Source of the DNA: Clostridiales bacterium
GTDB taxonomy: Bacteria > Bacillota > Clostridia > Christensenellales > Borkfalkiaceae
Assembly: GCA_015055615.1 (NCBI GenBank)
Contig: SVHT01000001.1
Location: 62,001 to 126,000, forward strand
Length of the DNA: 64,000 nt
Direction of reading: 5' to 3'
Below are positions 1 to 8,781 of the stretch, piece after piece. The position numbers and the translations under genes are program-made. The notes below the pieces were generated by a model. That model worked only from the letters and a program-made list of their open reading frames with translations. It was not told where the DNA came from and made no database searches. Position 1 is the first letter of the stretch. Each line of letters opens with the position of its first letter.

Positions 1-1
1 C

Positions 2-373
2 AAAACCGACCTTATGGATATATTTGAGGCAATCGTAGACGGGCGTTTGGACGAAGTAAATATTGAGTGGGAGGACGGCGCGTGTGTGTGCTTGGTGCTT
101 GCAAGTGGCGGTTATCCCGAAAAATATGAAAAAGGCAAAGAAATCACTTTTGGCGATTTGGATAAAGACGTTACGGTATACCACGCAGGTACGGCGATAA
201 AAGACGGTAAAGTGGTAACGAGCGGTGGCAGAGTGCTCGGTGTTGTGGCAAAGGGCGCGGATATCGAGCAAGCTCGTCAAAAGGTATATGCAAACGCTGA
301 AAAAATTCACTTTGACGGTATGTACTACCGCAAGGACATCGGTATCAAGTACAGAGACATTGCAAAGGAGTAA
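2..373 (+). CDS. purD: Phosphoribosylamine-glycine ligase, C-terminal part (5' end outside window)
   Basis: C-terminal end of GAR synthetase, the cytosolic ATP-dependent enzyme that joins glycine to phosphoribosylamine in purine synthesis. The frame is open from base 2, so the gene begins before the window; the ATG at 14 is internal. The segment SGGYPEKYEKGKEI is typical of the C-terminal lobe of PurD, followed by the usual HAGTA and GGRVLGV stretches. About 123 residues are visible of an expected 420 or so. purL follows at once, so the two are very likely co-transcribed with other purine genes upstream. Confidence 0.93.
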   Translation, partial: KTDLMDIFEAIVDGRLDEVNIEWEDGACVCLVLASGGYPEKYEKGKEITFGDLDKDVTVYHAGTAIKDGKVVTSGGRVLGVVAKGADIEQARQKVYANAEKIHFDGMYYRKDIGIKYRDIAKE

Positions 374-385
374 GTGAGAACGGAT

Positions 386-3300
386 ATGATTTACAGAATT
401 TTTGTGGAAAAGAAAGACAACGTACAGGCAAGAAAAGAGGCGGCAGATATCAAAACCCTCCTCAATATTACGACGGAAGATTTTCGATTGGTGCTCCGTT
501 ACGACGTAGAGGGGCTCAGCGAAGAAGAGCTTAACGCGGCGATTCCGTCCGTATTTTCCGAACCTCCCGTTGACGACGTATATTTGGAAAACTTGGAAAT
601 TCCCGCAGGCTATAAGGCGTTTGCGGTCAGCTATTTGACGGGCCAGTACGACCAACGCGCAGACAGCGCGGCGCAATGCGTACAGCTCTTGACAAGAAAG
701 GCGCGTCCCCTTGTAAAATGCGCTAAAATTTATATGGCGAAGGGGGTAACGGACGAAGAACTTGTGGCGATTAAAAAACACATCATCAACCCCGTAGAGA
801 GTGAGGAGGTTGGTTTTGAGAAACCCGAAACGCTCGTTCGCGTGGCGGTAGAGGGTGCGCCCGTTGTCGACGTAGACGGTTTTATTGATATGTCCGACGA
901 CGAAATCAAGGCGTACCACAAGAACGTCGGTTTTGCGATGAGCGCGCTTGATTTGGCGTTCGTACACGATTATTTCAAGAGTGAAAAACGCAATCCGACG
1001 GAAACGGAGCTCAAAGTTATCGACACGTATTGGTCGGATCATTGCCGTCACACGACGTTTGCAACCGAACTCAAAAACGTAAAAATCACGTCGAAAAACG
1101 AGGGTATCAAAAAGGCGTACCATTTGTACGAAGATTTGTATAAGGAACTCAACGGCGCGCGTCCCGACAAATATCCTTGCCTTATGGATTTGGCGACGAT
1201 TGCGGCAAAGAAATTGAAAAAAGACGGCGTTTTGGATAACTTGGACGTTTCCGAAGAAATTAATGCTTGCTCGATTGAAATCGAGGCGGAAATCGACGGT
1301 AAGAAAGAGCAGTACCTGGTTATGTTCAAAAACGAAACACACAACCATCCGACGGAAATTGAACCCTTCGGCGGTGCGGCGACCTGTCTTGGTGGCGCAA
1401 TCCGCGATCCTTTGAGTGGTAGAACGTACGTATATCAAGCGATGCGTATTACGGGCGCGTCCGACCCCAGAGAGAAATTGGAAGATACGTTGGAGGGGAA
1501 ATTGCCCCAACGCGCTATCACGCAACGCGCGGCTGCGGGTTTCTCGTCGTACGGTAACCAAATCGGTTTGGCGACGGGTATCGTTGACGAAGTATACCAC
1601 GAAGGCTACAAGGCAAAACGCTTGGAAACGGGTTTTGTTGTTGGCGGCGCAAGAAAGGAAATGGTTTACCGTGAAACACCTAAGGCAGGGGACGTAATCG
1701 TGCTTTTGGGCGGTGAAACGGGCAGAGACGGTTGCGGTGGCGCAACGGGGTCGTCCAAAGCGCACGACGCGCATTCGGTAGAAACGTGCGGCGCGGAAGT
1801 CCAAAAGGGCAACGCATTGACGGAAAGAAAATTGCAACGTTTGTTCCTCAACAAAGAGGCTACGCGGAAGATTAAAAAATGTAATGACTTCGGCGCAGGC
1901 GGCGTATCGGTTGCTATCGGCGAGCTTGCAGACGGTTTGAATATCGACCTTGACAAAGTGCCTAAAAAATACGAGGGTTTGAACGGTACGGAACTTGCGA
2001 TTTCCGAGTCGCAAGAACGTATGGCTGTGGTTGTAGACGCAAAGGACGTGGACGCTTTCATTGCGCTTGCGGCGGAAGAAAACCTTGCGGCTACCCCCGT
2101 TGCGGTCGTTACCGACACGGGCAGAATGAAAATGTTCTTAAAAGGCAAGGCAATCGTAGATATTTCCCGTGATTTCCTCAACACGAACGGTGTAAAACAA
2201 GAGGCGAACGTAGAAATTGACGACGAAGTTACGACTTGGTTCGATAAGAAATCGGGGTTGAAGTTTGCGGAAGAAACTAAAAAGGTTTTGTCCGACCTTA
2301 ACGTCTGCGCGAAGAAAGGCTTGTCCGAAACTTTCGACTCGACGATTGGCGCAAGAACGGTATATATGCCTTGGGGTGGTAAGACCCAACGCACGCCCGC
2401 GATTGCTATGGCGGCAAAAATTTGCGGAGGCGAAACGGACGTTTGTACGGTATCGGCGTACGGCTATTCGCCTTACCTCATGGAAACCAGCCCGTTTATC
2501 GGCGCGATCTATTCGATTGTAGCGTCCGTATCCAAAGTGGTGGCAACGGGTGCAAAATACAGCGATATTCGCCTTACCTTGCAGGAGTTTTTCCAGCGTA
2601 TGACGGGCGAAGCAAAGGTATGGGGCGTACCCGCGTCCGCACTCCTTGGCGCAGTTTCCGCGCAGATCGGCTTGGGACTTGGCGCAATCGGCGGTAAGGA
2701 CAGTATGAGCGGTACGTTTGAAAGCATCCACGTACCCCCCACGCTCATTTCGTTTGCGCTTGCTCCCGCAAAAGCAAGCAAGCTTATCACCAACGTTTTG
2801 AAGGGTGGCGAAAAGCTTTATCATATTCCCGTACCCAAGGATGAAAACTCCGTACCCGATTTTGAACAGCTCAAAAAGGTATACGGCGAAGTTTTCAAAA
2901 ATATCGAAAACGGCAATATCACCTTCGCGACGGTGGTTGAAAACGGCGGTATCGGCGCGGCGGTTATCAAATCGGCGCTCGGTAATGCAGTTGGCGTAAA
3001 CTTTGCGATGAACGCAAACGAACTGTACAGCGAAGGCTATGGCGATTTAATCGTTTCACTTAAAGACGAAAAGGCAATTTGCAGTTGCGTTAGCAAACAA
3101 TACGTGGGCGAAGTTAGTGGCAACGCATACGTTTGCGGTAATGAAAGCGTATCGTTGGACGGCGCTGCTTGCGCGTATATCAGCCCGTTGGAAAGCGTAT
3201 TTGCAACAGTTGCGCCCGCAGAAGGCAAAGCGGAAGATTGCGACTACACGGCAGGTGTAAAATATAGCAATATTGCAACGAAAATTGCAAAACCCAGAGT

Positions 3301-4087
3301 GTTTATTCCCGTGTTCCCCGGTACGAACTGCGAACTTGATACGGCGCGTAAGTTTATTCTTGCAGGCGCGGAAGTGGAAACGGTGGTCGTTCGCAACCGT
3401 AGCGCGCAGGACATTGAAGAGAGCGTAGAACGCATTGTAAAGGCGATTAAAAACGCAAACATCGTGGCGTTCCCCGGCGGTTTCTCGGGCGGTGACGAAC
3501 CGGACGGTAGCGGTAAGTTTATTGCAACGACCTTCCGCAACCCGTATATCGCAGAACAGCTCGAAGAGCTTTTGAATAATCGCGACGGTTTGGCGTTGGG
3601 TATCTGTAACGGTTTCCAGGCGCTTATCAAGCTTGGTCTCGTACCGTATGGGCACGTAACCGAAATGACGGCGAACTCGCCCACGCTGACGTTCAACAAT
3701 ATTTCCCGCCACGTATCGACGGTAGTGGACGTACGCGTAGCGTCTAATCTCTCGCCTTGGCTTTCCGCTTGTAAGGTTGGCGAGGTTTACAAAGTACCCG
3801 TATCCCACGGCGAAGGTAAAATCGTTGCGCCGATGGCAGAGCTTGAAAAGATGAAGGCAAACGGACAAATTGCAACGCAGTACGCAGATTTGAACGGTAA
3901 CGCGACGATGGTTTCTCCCTTCAACCCCAACGGTTCTATGTGGGCAATCGAGGGTATTACCTCTCCCGACGGCAGAGTTTTGGGTAAGATGGGTCACAGC
4001 GAACGTACGGGCGATAACCTTTATAAGAACGTCGAAGGCAATTTCGATATGAAGATTTTTGAAAGTGGCGTTCAGTACTTTAAATAA
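386..4087 (+). CDS. purL: Phosphoribosylformylglycinamidine synthase, fused PurL-PurQ type
   Basis: Converts FGAR, glutamine and ATP to FGAM in the cytosolic purine pathway. At about 1233 residues this is the large single-chain form in which synthetase and glutaminase are joined. HNHPTE near residue 318 and the following GGAATCLGGAIRD belong to the AIRS-like ATP-binding domain. The glutaminase domain starts near 970 (FIPVFPGTNCE), with the nucleophile Cys in LGICNG near 1072, SHGEGK near 1140 and HSERTGD near 1205. The start is ambiguous: GTG at 374 lies only 3 nt after AGGAG (366-370), while ATG at 386 lies 15 nt after it; I chose ATG because the conserved start IYRIFVEKK follows it directly. 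A downstream start change would not affect function. Confidence 0.95.
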   Translation: MIYRIFVEKKDNVQARKEAADIKTLLNITTEDFRLVLRYDVEGLSEEELNAAIPSVFSEPPVDDVYLENLEIPAGYKAFAVSYLTGQYDQRADSAAQCVQLLTRKARPLVKCAKIYMAKGVTDEELVAIKKHIINPVESEEVGFEKPETLVRVAVEGAPVVDVDGFIDMSDDEIKAYHKNVGFAMSALDLAFVHDYFKSEKRNPTETELKVIDTYWSDHCRHTTFATELKNVKITSKNEGIKKAYHLYEDLYKELNGARPDKYPCLMDLATIAAKKLKKDGVLDNLDVSEEINACSIEIEAEIDGKKEQYLVMFKNETHNHPTEIEPFGGAATCLGGAIRDPLSGRTYVYQAMRITGASDPREKLEDTLEGKLPQRAITQRAAAGFSSYGNQIGLATGIVDEVYHEGYKAKRLETGFVVGGARKEMVYRETPKAGDVIVLLGGETGRDGCGGATGSSKAHDAHSVETCGAEVQKGNALTERKLQRLFLNKEATRKIKKCNDFGAGGVSVAIGELADGLNIDLDKVPKKYEGLNGTELAISESQERMAVVVDAKDVDAFIALAAEENLAATPVAVVTDTGRMKMFLKGKAIVDISRDFLNTNGVKQEANVEIDDEVTTWFDKKSGLKFAEETKKVLSDLNVCAKKGLSETFDSTIGARTVYMPWGGKTQRTPAIAMAAKICGGETDVCTVSAYGYSPYLMETSPFIGAIYSIVASVSKVVATGAKYSDIRLTLQEFFQRMTGEAKVWGVPASALLGAVSAQIGLGLGAIGGKDSMSGTFESIHVPPTLISFALAPAKASKLITNVLKGGEKLYHIPVPKDENSVPDFEQLKKVYGEVFKNIENGNITFATVVENGGIGAAVIKSALGNAVGVNFAMNANELYSEGYGDLIVSLKDEKAICSCVSKQYVGEVSGNAYVCGNESVSLDGAACAYISPLESVFATVAPAEGKAEDCDYTAGVKYSNIATKIAKPRVFIPVFPGTNCELDTARKFILAGAEVETVVVRNRSAQDIEESVERIVKAIKNANIVAFPGGFSGGDEPDGSGKFIATTFRNPYIAEQLEELLNNRDGLALGICNGFQALIKLGLVPYGHVTEMTANSPTLTFNNISRHVSTVVDVRVASNLSPWLSACKVGEVYKVPVSHGEGKIVAPMAELEKMKANGQIATQYADLNGNATMVSPFNPNGSMWAIEGITSPDGRVLGKMGHSERTGDNLYKNVEGNFDMKIFESGVQYFK

Positions 4088-4123
4088 AAAGTAACTACCC
4101 CAAAGGATAGAAAGGAGGGGGAA

Positions 4124-4876
4124 ATGGTAGATTTTCATACGCATATTTTGCCCCACCTTGACGATGGGGCAAAGGATACGGCAACGTCTGTGGAAATGCT
4201 TAAGGCGGAACTTGCGCAGGGTGTAACCACAGTTCTTTGCACGCCCCATTATTACGGAAAGCGTTATCCCGACAAATTTTTGTCCCAACGCAACGCCGCA
4301 TACGAGCGGTTAAAAGAACGTGTGCCCGACGGAATTACCCTTCGATTGGGTGCGGAAGTGCATTTTACGGGTATCAACGTGCCCGATTATGATGAGCTCT
4401 GCAAACTTGCAATCGACGGCACGAAATATATTCTGCTTGAATTGCCGTTCGTGCAAAAATGGACGGATAGATTACTTCCTGCATTGTCGGATTTTGCGTA
4501 CGACACGGGGTATACCCCGATTATCGCGCACGTAGAGCGCTATCGCGAAGTTTTGAAAAAACCGTCCATCGTGTCACAGCTTATCGATATCGGTTGCTTG
4601 ATACAGGTAAATGCCCGCGCTTTTACGGAAAAGCGGGAAAGAAAGTTTGCGTTTGCGCTTTTAAACCACGGTTTCGTGCATTGTATCGGCTCGGATGCGC
4701 ACGATTTAGAACGTCGCTCCGTGGACCTTTTGACGGCAAAAAACGCGGTGGAAACGGCGGGTTATGGCAACGCTTGGGAAAATGCGCAATCGATCATGCA
4801 GCGCGTTTTAAACGACGAAGAATTGCGCGTCCCGCTCGGCGAACCCATTAAAAAGGGATTAGGTTCCTACAAATAA
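4124..4876 (+). CDS. CpsB/YwqE-type PHP-domain tyrosine-protein phosphatase
   Basis: A 250-residue PHP-fold metallophosphatase of the CpsB/CapC/YwqE type, which in relatives dephosphorylates the tyrosine kinase controlling capsule or exopolysaccharide assembly. The N terminus DFHTHILPHLDDGAKD gives the HxH metal ligands (His5, His7) and the family-specific LDDGAKD; CTPHYY, the GAEVHF segment, IIAHVERY and GSDAHD supply the remaining ligands. The length is normal. It has a strong Shine-Dalgarno site (AGGAGGGG) before ATG 4124. No kinase or capsule genes are beside it, so its partner must be elsewhere, or it acts on another phospho-substrate. It follows purL by 36 bp and may be read from the purine operon. 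Confidence 0.85.
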   Translation: MVDFHTHILPHLDDGAKDTATSVEMLKAELAQGVTTVLCTPHYYGKRYPDKFLSQRNAAYERLKERVPDGITLRLGAEVHFTGINVPDYDELCKLAIDGTKYILLELPFVQKWTDRLLPALSDFAYDTGYTPIIAHVERYREVLKKPSIVSQLIDIGCLIQVNARAFTEKRERKFAFALLNHGFVHCIGSDAHDLERRSVDLLTAKNAVETAGYGNAWENAQSIMQRVLNDEELRVPLGEPIKKGLGSYK

Positions 4877-4950
4877 ATTGAAAAAATGCGTTTTAATAAC
4901 AACAAAACGTGTTACAATAATAATAGAAAAAACCAAAAGGAGAATAGAAA

Positions 4951-5151
4951 ATGGCTAAAATCACGGCAGATACTTTGATTGCAGATTGCTTGCAAATTAA
5001 CCCCAACGCACCTGAAATTTTGATGTCGGCAGGTATGCATTGTTTCGGTTGCGCGATGGCGCATGGTGAAACGGTTGCGGAAGCGGTTGCGGTACACGGC
5101 GAAGATTTGGACGCATTGCTTGCAAAGCTTAACGAGGGCTTAGAAGACTGA
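4951..5151 (+). CDS. DUF1858 small CxxC protein (prismane-associated type)
   Basis: A 66-residue protein matching the DUF1858 family, in clostridia often found alone or fused or near to hybrid-cluster protein. Typical features are ITADTLIADCLQINPNAPEILMSAG followed by MHCFGC, a CxxC pair that may act as a redox disulfide or metal site, and a helical tail. It has a clear AAGGAG site before ATG 4951 and its own strong terminator directly after the stop. No hybrid-cluster protein gene is beside it. The molecular role of the family is not established. Confidence 0.85.
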   Translation: MAKITADTLIADCLQINPNAPEILMSAGMHCFGCAMAHGETVAEAVAVHGEDLDALLAKLNEGLED

Positions 5152-5152
5152 T

Positions 5153-5183
5153 AAAAAGGACGCGGCAAAACCGCGTCCTTTTT
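5153..5183 (+). terminator. Rho-independent terminator after the DUF1858 gene
   Basis: Perfect stem AAAAAGGACGCGG / CCGCGTCCTTTTT with loop CAAAA-type bases and a T run; begins 2 bp after the stop codon. Confidence 0.93.
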
Positions 5184-5209
5184 CAACAAACGGCGGGGGA
5201 TGGTACGCG

Positions 5210-5941
5210 ATGAATAAGAATTATTTGGAAAAAATTCAATATTTTCAAGAGATATTACAAAAGGGTAACGCCGTGTTTTTCGGTGGCGCGGGCGTCAGCA
5301 CGGAAAGCGGTATTCCCGATTTTCGTTCCACGGATGGACTTTATAACCAAGAATACGCTTACCCGCCCGAACAGATGGTTTCGCATTCTTTTTTTGTGAG
5401 CAATACCGCCGAATTTTATCGTTTTTATAAAAATAAAATGCTCTTTCCTAAGGCAGAGCCCAACGCTTGTCATTTTGCTTTGGCGCGATTAGAGCAGCAA
5501 GGCAAACTCCGCGCAATCGTCACGCAAAACATCGATGGATTGCATCAAAAAGCGGGGAGCAAAAAGGTATTCGAGTTACACGGCAGCGTTTGGCGAAACA
5601 ACTGCGTAAAATGTAGAAAAGGATATACCTTGCCCGAGATTATTGAAAAAGAGACCGTTCCGCATTGTGATTGCGGAGGGATTATTAAACCCGACGTTGT
5701 ACTCTATGAAGAGGCATTGGCCGATGACGTAGTTATGGGTGCAGTACGCGCGATTTCACAGGCGGATACCTTGATTGTCGGCGGTACGTCCTTGGTTGTA
5801 TACCCCGCGGCGGGACTGTTGCGGTATTTCAACGGCGAGCATTTGATTGTAATTAACCGTACGCCTACGGACGTGGACGGGCGTGCGGAGTTGCTCTTTA
5901 GCGAAAATATTGGCAAAGTCTTTGCCGATTTAGGAGTATAA
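5210..5941 (+). CDS. cobB: NAD-dependent protein deacylase, sirtuin family
   Basis: A 243-residue SIR2-family enzyme that removes acetyl or other acyl groups from lysine using NAD. The NAD-binding motif GAGVSTESGIPDFRS spans residues 26-40, TQNIDGLH 105-112, the catalytic His is in ELHGS (His124), and four zinc-binding cysteines are at 132, 135, 153 and 155. Length and order match bacterial CobB. It stands alone between two terminators, so it forms a single-gene transcript. The acyl preference cannot be told from the sequence. Confidence 0.94.
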   Translation: MNKNYLEKIQYFQEILQKGNAVFFGGAGVSTESGIPDFRSTDGLYNQEYAYPPEQMVSHSFFVSNTAEFYRFYKNKMLFPKAEPNACHFALARLEQQGKLRAIVTQNIDGLHQKAGSKKVFELHGSVWRNNCVKCRKGYTLPEIIEKETVPHCDCGGIIKPDVVLYEEALADDVVMGAVRAISQADTLIVGGTSLVVYPAAGLLRYFNGEHLIVINRTPTDVDGRAELLFSENIGKVFADLGV

Positions 5942-5965
5942 AAATCAAAAATTCTCATAAAAACC

Positions 5966-5996
5966 AAAAAAGAGGTCGTTTGAACCTCTTTTTTTT
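5966..5996 (+). terminator. Terminator after the sirtuin gene
   Basis: Stem AAAAAAGAGGT / ACCTCTTTTTT with a short loop and T run, 25 bp after the stop codon. Confidence 0.9.
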
Positions 5997-6099
5997 GCGT
6001 GTTTTCACAGCTGAATCCACTTGTAGTTACTGCGAAAATGCTATCAATGAACAGTAATTGTATACAAAAAGCATATTTTGTAAAAAAAATTAAAAGGGA

Positions 6100-6120
6100 G
6101 ATAATTATTACATAATTATC
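6100..6120. promoter_or_regulatory. Perfect AT-rich palindrome upstream of the MoxR operon promoter
   Basis: GATAATTAT, three bases, then ATAATTATC: 9-bp arms with no mismatch, ending 21 bp before the -35 box at 6142. Position and symmetry suit an operator for a dimeric regulator or an UP-like element. No regulator gene is adjacent, so the link is inferred. The rest of 5997-6182 holds no gene. Confidence 0.45.
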
Positions 6121-6141
6121 ATTTTTTTGTTGTCAAAATTA

Positions 6142-6170
6142 TTGACTTGACAAAGAAAACATGATAAAAT
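6142..6170 (+). promoter_or_regulatory. Promoter of the MoxR/VWA/lipoprotein operon
   Basis: TTGACT, 17-bp spacer, TAAAAT, about 80 bp before the chosen start at 6249. Confidence 0.65.
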
Positions 6171-6248
6171 ATTTCTGTATAGGTGTTTTTTGTCCTTGGC
6201 GACAACGTACGCTTACGGATAGAAAAAATGCGCGTGAAGGGTTTATGT

Positions 6249-7739
6249 ATGCAAGGCGGATTTGAAAAATTTAGAAAGAAGCAAAAATGTATCGCCATAA
6301 TCAGCAGTGTGATTTTGGGGATTGCCATGGCGCTGTTTGCATTCGGGCTTACAATGCATCTTTCAAAACTGAATAAAACTCGCTTGCATCTAGTGCTTTA
6401 CGTGCTGATTCCTGTGGCAGGATTTTTGTTGGTTGCAAGTGTTTCCTATGTGCTTTTCCGCAAAAAGGACAAGGAAGTGGCTAACCGTATTGACGAAAAA
6501 TACGCCTTCAACGACAGAGCGAAAACGATGATAGAGCACCAAGGCGAAGATTCGGATATGGTTCGCTTGCAACGCGAAGACACGCAGGAGCGTTTAAAGA
6601 GTTTATCTCTTGGCAAGTACAGTTGGAAAGGACTTTGGGTTTGTTTGCTTGCTTTTGCGCTCTCGGTGGCGATGCTTTTTACGGGAATTTTTATCCCGAA
6701 ACAATACAACGAAGATAACGTTGTAGATGATACGACTCCTCCGCCTCCTACCATCGAATTCGAAATCACGCAAGACCAAAAAATAAAGCTCGAGATGTTG
6801 ATTAAAAAAGTAGAGGGCTCTAAGGCGGAAGACGCGGTAAGGGGCGCCATTACGTCGGAGTTGAAACCGTTGTTGCAAAATATAGACGAAATTGAAACGG
6901 CGGAAGATCTCTATACTGAGCTTGTACGCATTATTCTTTCCATTGATGCGTTTGTGGAAAATCACAACACGTATAAACGCGTATACAAACCTATTCGGCT
7001 TAGCGAGATTGAAACGGTGCAAACTTTTGCCATCGGTATCGGTTTAAACGATTGGACCTTGCGTTTCGCGGATATGAAAAAATCGTTTGAAAACGAAGAA
7101 GAATACAACGTGAGCACCTTAGCTTGCCTCAACGAATTTGTCACCGAATTAAAAGCGCGCTTTGCCGAAGTGCACGAAGAGGACAAGGGTGCGTTGACGG
7201 ATGCGATTGAGAAGTTGATTGTCGACGTTGAAACAGTTTCGTTATTCGATCCTATAACGTATACATACGATTATATTCTCGGCGAGATTGACGTAGCGTT
7301 CAACAACAACGTAAAACCTCTTGCGGAAGCGTTGACACAGCAGACGGAAAACCGTGCGGTTACAACGGCAACAATCAAAGAGTTGATATCCATTTTCAGT
7401 ATTCCCGCGGAATGGATACCCGAGTGGGGAGGAGAACCTCTTGAAGGTTTGGATTTGTCTGAACCGCCCCAGGATAAACCGCTGAAACCAGGCGAAGGTA
7501 TTATTATAGACGGTATACAGTATCCGAGCAACGAAACGGTATACGATTATTTTACGAAAGTCATTTGCGAATATGGGAAGGTATTTGAAGGGGACGCATA
7601 TAATTACAAAGCGGCAATCAACCAATTACTTTCAGAGGGCATAGCCAACGGCACTATCGATCCAGAGCTGGAAGAAATGATTCGCGAATATCTGGAGGAA
7701 ATTTCAGGTAAGGACCCCATCGTTGGCGGTGGAAATTAA
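6249..7739 (+). CDS. Membrane protein with large extracytoplasmic domain, first gene of the MoxR operon
   Basis: A 496-residue protein of no family I can name firmly. Three hydrophobic segments lie near residues 14-36, 46-70 and 127-149, followed by a proline-rich linker (TTPPPP) and about 340 mostly helical, acidic residues that should face outside. Between TM2 and TM3 the run ANRIDEKYAFNDRAKT recalls the cytoplasmic loop of DUF4175-type proteins that also accompany moxR genes; this is a resemblance only. ATG 6249 was preferred over the earlier in-frame start at 6183 because GAAGGG lies 7 nt before it and the hydrophobic N terminus follows. The stop lies 46 bp before moxR, so the genes are one operon. 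Confidence 0.75.
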   Translation: MQGGFEKFRKKQKCIAIISSVILGIAMALFAFGLTMHLSKLNKTRLHLVLYVLIPVAGFLLVASVSYVLFRKKDKEVANRIDEKYAFNDRAKTMIEHQGEDSDMVRLQREDTQERLKSLSLGKYSWKGLWVCLLAFALSVAMLFTGIFIPKQYNEDNVVDDTTPPPPTIEFEITQDQKIKLEMLIKKVEGSKAEDAVRGAITSELKPLLQNIDEIETAEDLYTELVRIILSIDAFVENHNTYKRVYKPIRLSEIETVQTFAIGIGLNDWTLRFADMKKSFENEEEYNVSTLACLNEFVTELKARFAEVHEEDKGALTDAIEKLIVDVETVSLFDPITYTYDYILGEIDVAFNNNVKPLAEALTQQTENRAVTTATIKELISIFSIPAEWIPEWGGEPLEGLDLSEPPQDKPLKPGEGIIIDGIQYPSNETVYDYFTKVICEYGKVFEGDAYNYKAAINQLLSEGIANGTIDPELEEMIREYLEEISGKDPIVGGGN

Positions 7740-7785
7740 ACGAAGGAAACAAGACACAAGAAAGTCTAAGGAAGGAAAAAATAGC

Positions 7786-8775
7786 ATGGAAAGTTTTGAA
7801 AAAGTACAAGAATTCAGCGAAAAAATCGCTTTGATTAAACAGGAACTTGCAAAGGACGTCGTTGGTCAGGAAGACATCATCAACAACGTAATCATCGCAA
7901 TGGTTGCGGGTGGCAACGTATTGTTGGAAGGTGTTCCCGGGGTAGGGAAAACTCGTTTGGTGCGCTCGCTTAGCCGCGTGTTCAAATTGCCGTTCTCGCG
8001 TATTCAGTTTACGCCCGATTTAATGCCTTCGGACGTTACGGGTACGGATGTTATCGAAAAGGACGAAAAGGGAAATATGAAAACGGTATTCCGTAAAGGT
8101 CCTATTTTTGCAAACCTTGTACTTGCGGACGAAATCAACCGTGCAACCCCCAAAACGCAGTCGGCAATGCTCGAAGTAATGCAGGAGCATAAAATTACGG
8201 TGGGTAACAAAAATTACGTACTCGACGAGCCTTTCTTTGTATTGGCAACGGAGAACCCGATTGAACAGGATGGTACCTATCCTTTGCCCGAAGCGCAAAT
8301 GGACCGTTTTATGTTCAAATTGATTATGAAATTCCCTGCGGTGGAAGAATTGATGGACATTGTCAATATGACGCAGATTACGATGGCAGAAACGGCTGCA
8401 ACGGTTATGGACGGTGCTACGATGCTTGAAATGCGCGCATTGGCGTCGACGGTGCCCGTAGCGTCCGACGTGTTGCAGTATGCGGTGCAGTTGGTAACGA
8501 ATACGCATCCTGAGGTGGAAGACGCATCTTCGACGGCAAAGGCGTATATCAAATACGGCGCTTCGCCCCGTGCGGCCCAAGCGCTTATCACGTGCGCAAA
8601 GGTGCGCGCGCTTATGAACGGCAATTATAACGTATCCAAAGAGGACATCGACGCATTGGCGTTCCCCGTATTGCGTCACAGAATTAAAATCAGTTATAAC
8701 GCCGTCAACGAACGTCTTACCGTTGACGAAGTAATTGCGCTCCTGATTAAAGAAACGAAGAAAACGACGAAGTAA
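7786..8775 (+). CDS. MoxR-family AAA+ ATPase
   Basis: A 329-residue cytosolic AAA+ ATPase of the MoxR group, chaperone-like proteins that work with VWA-domain partners. Walker A GVPGVGKT is at 49-56, Walker B LVLADE at 111-116, sensor ATENP at 154-158, and the segment PLPEAQMDRFMFK is diagnostic for MoxR. ATG 7786 was chosen because AAGGAAGG precedes it; an in-frame GTG at 7723 overlaps the previous gene and lacks a site. It is directly followed by DUF58 and VWA genes, the classic partners. Confidence 0.95.
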   Translation: MESFEKVQEFSEKIALIKQELAKDVVGQEDIINNVIIAMVAGGNVLLEGVPGVGKTRLVRSLSRVFKLPFSRIQFTPDLMPSDVTGTDVIEKDEKGNMKTVFRKGPIFANLVLADEINRATPKTQSAMLEVMQEHKITVGNKNYVLDEPFFVLATENPIEQDGTYPLPEAQMDRFMFKLIMKFPAVEELMDIVNMTQITMAETAATVMDGATMLEMRALASTVPVASDVLQYAVQLVTNTHPEVEDASSTAKAYIKYGASPRAAQALITCAKVRALMNGNYNVSKEDIDALAFPVLRHRIKISYNAVNERLTVDEVIALLIKETKKTTK

Positions 8776-8781
8776 AACGTT

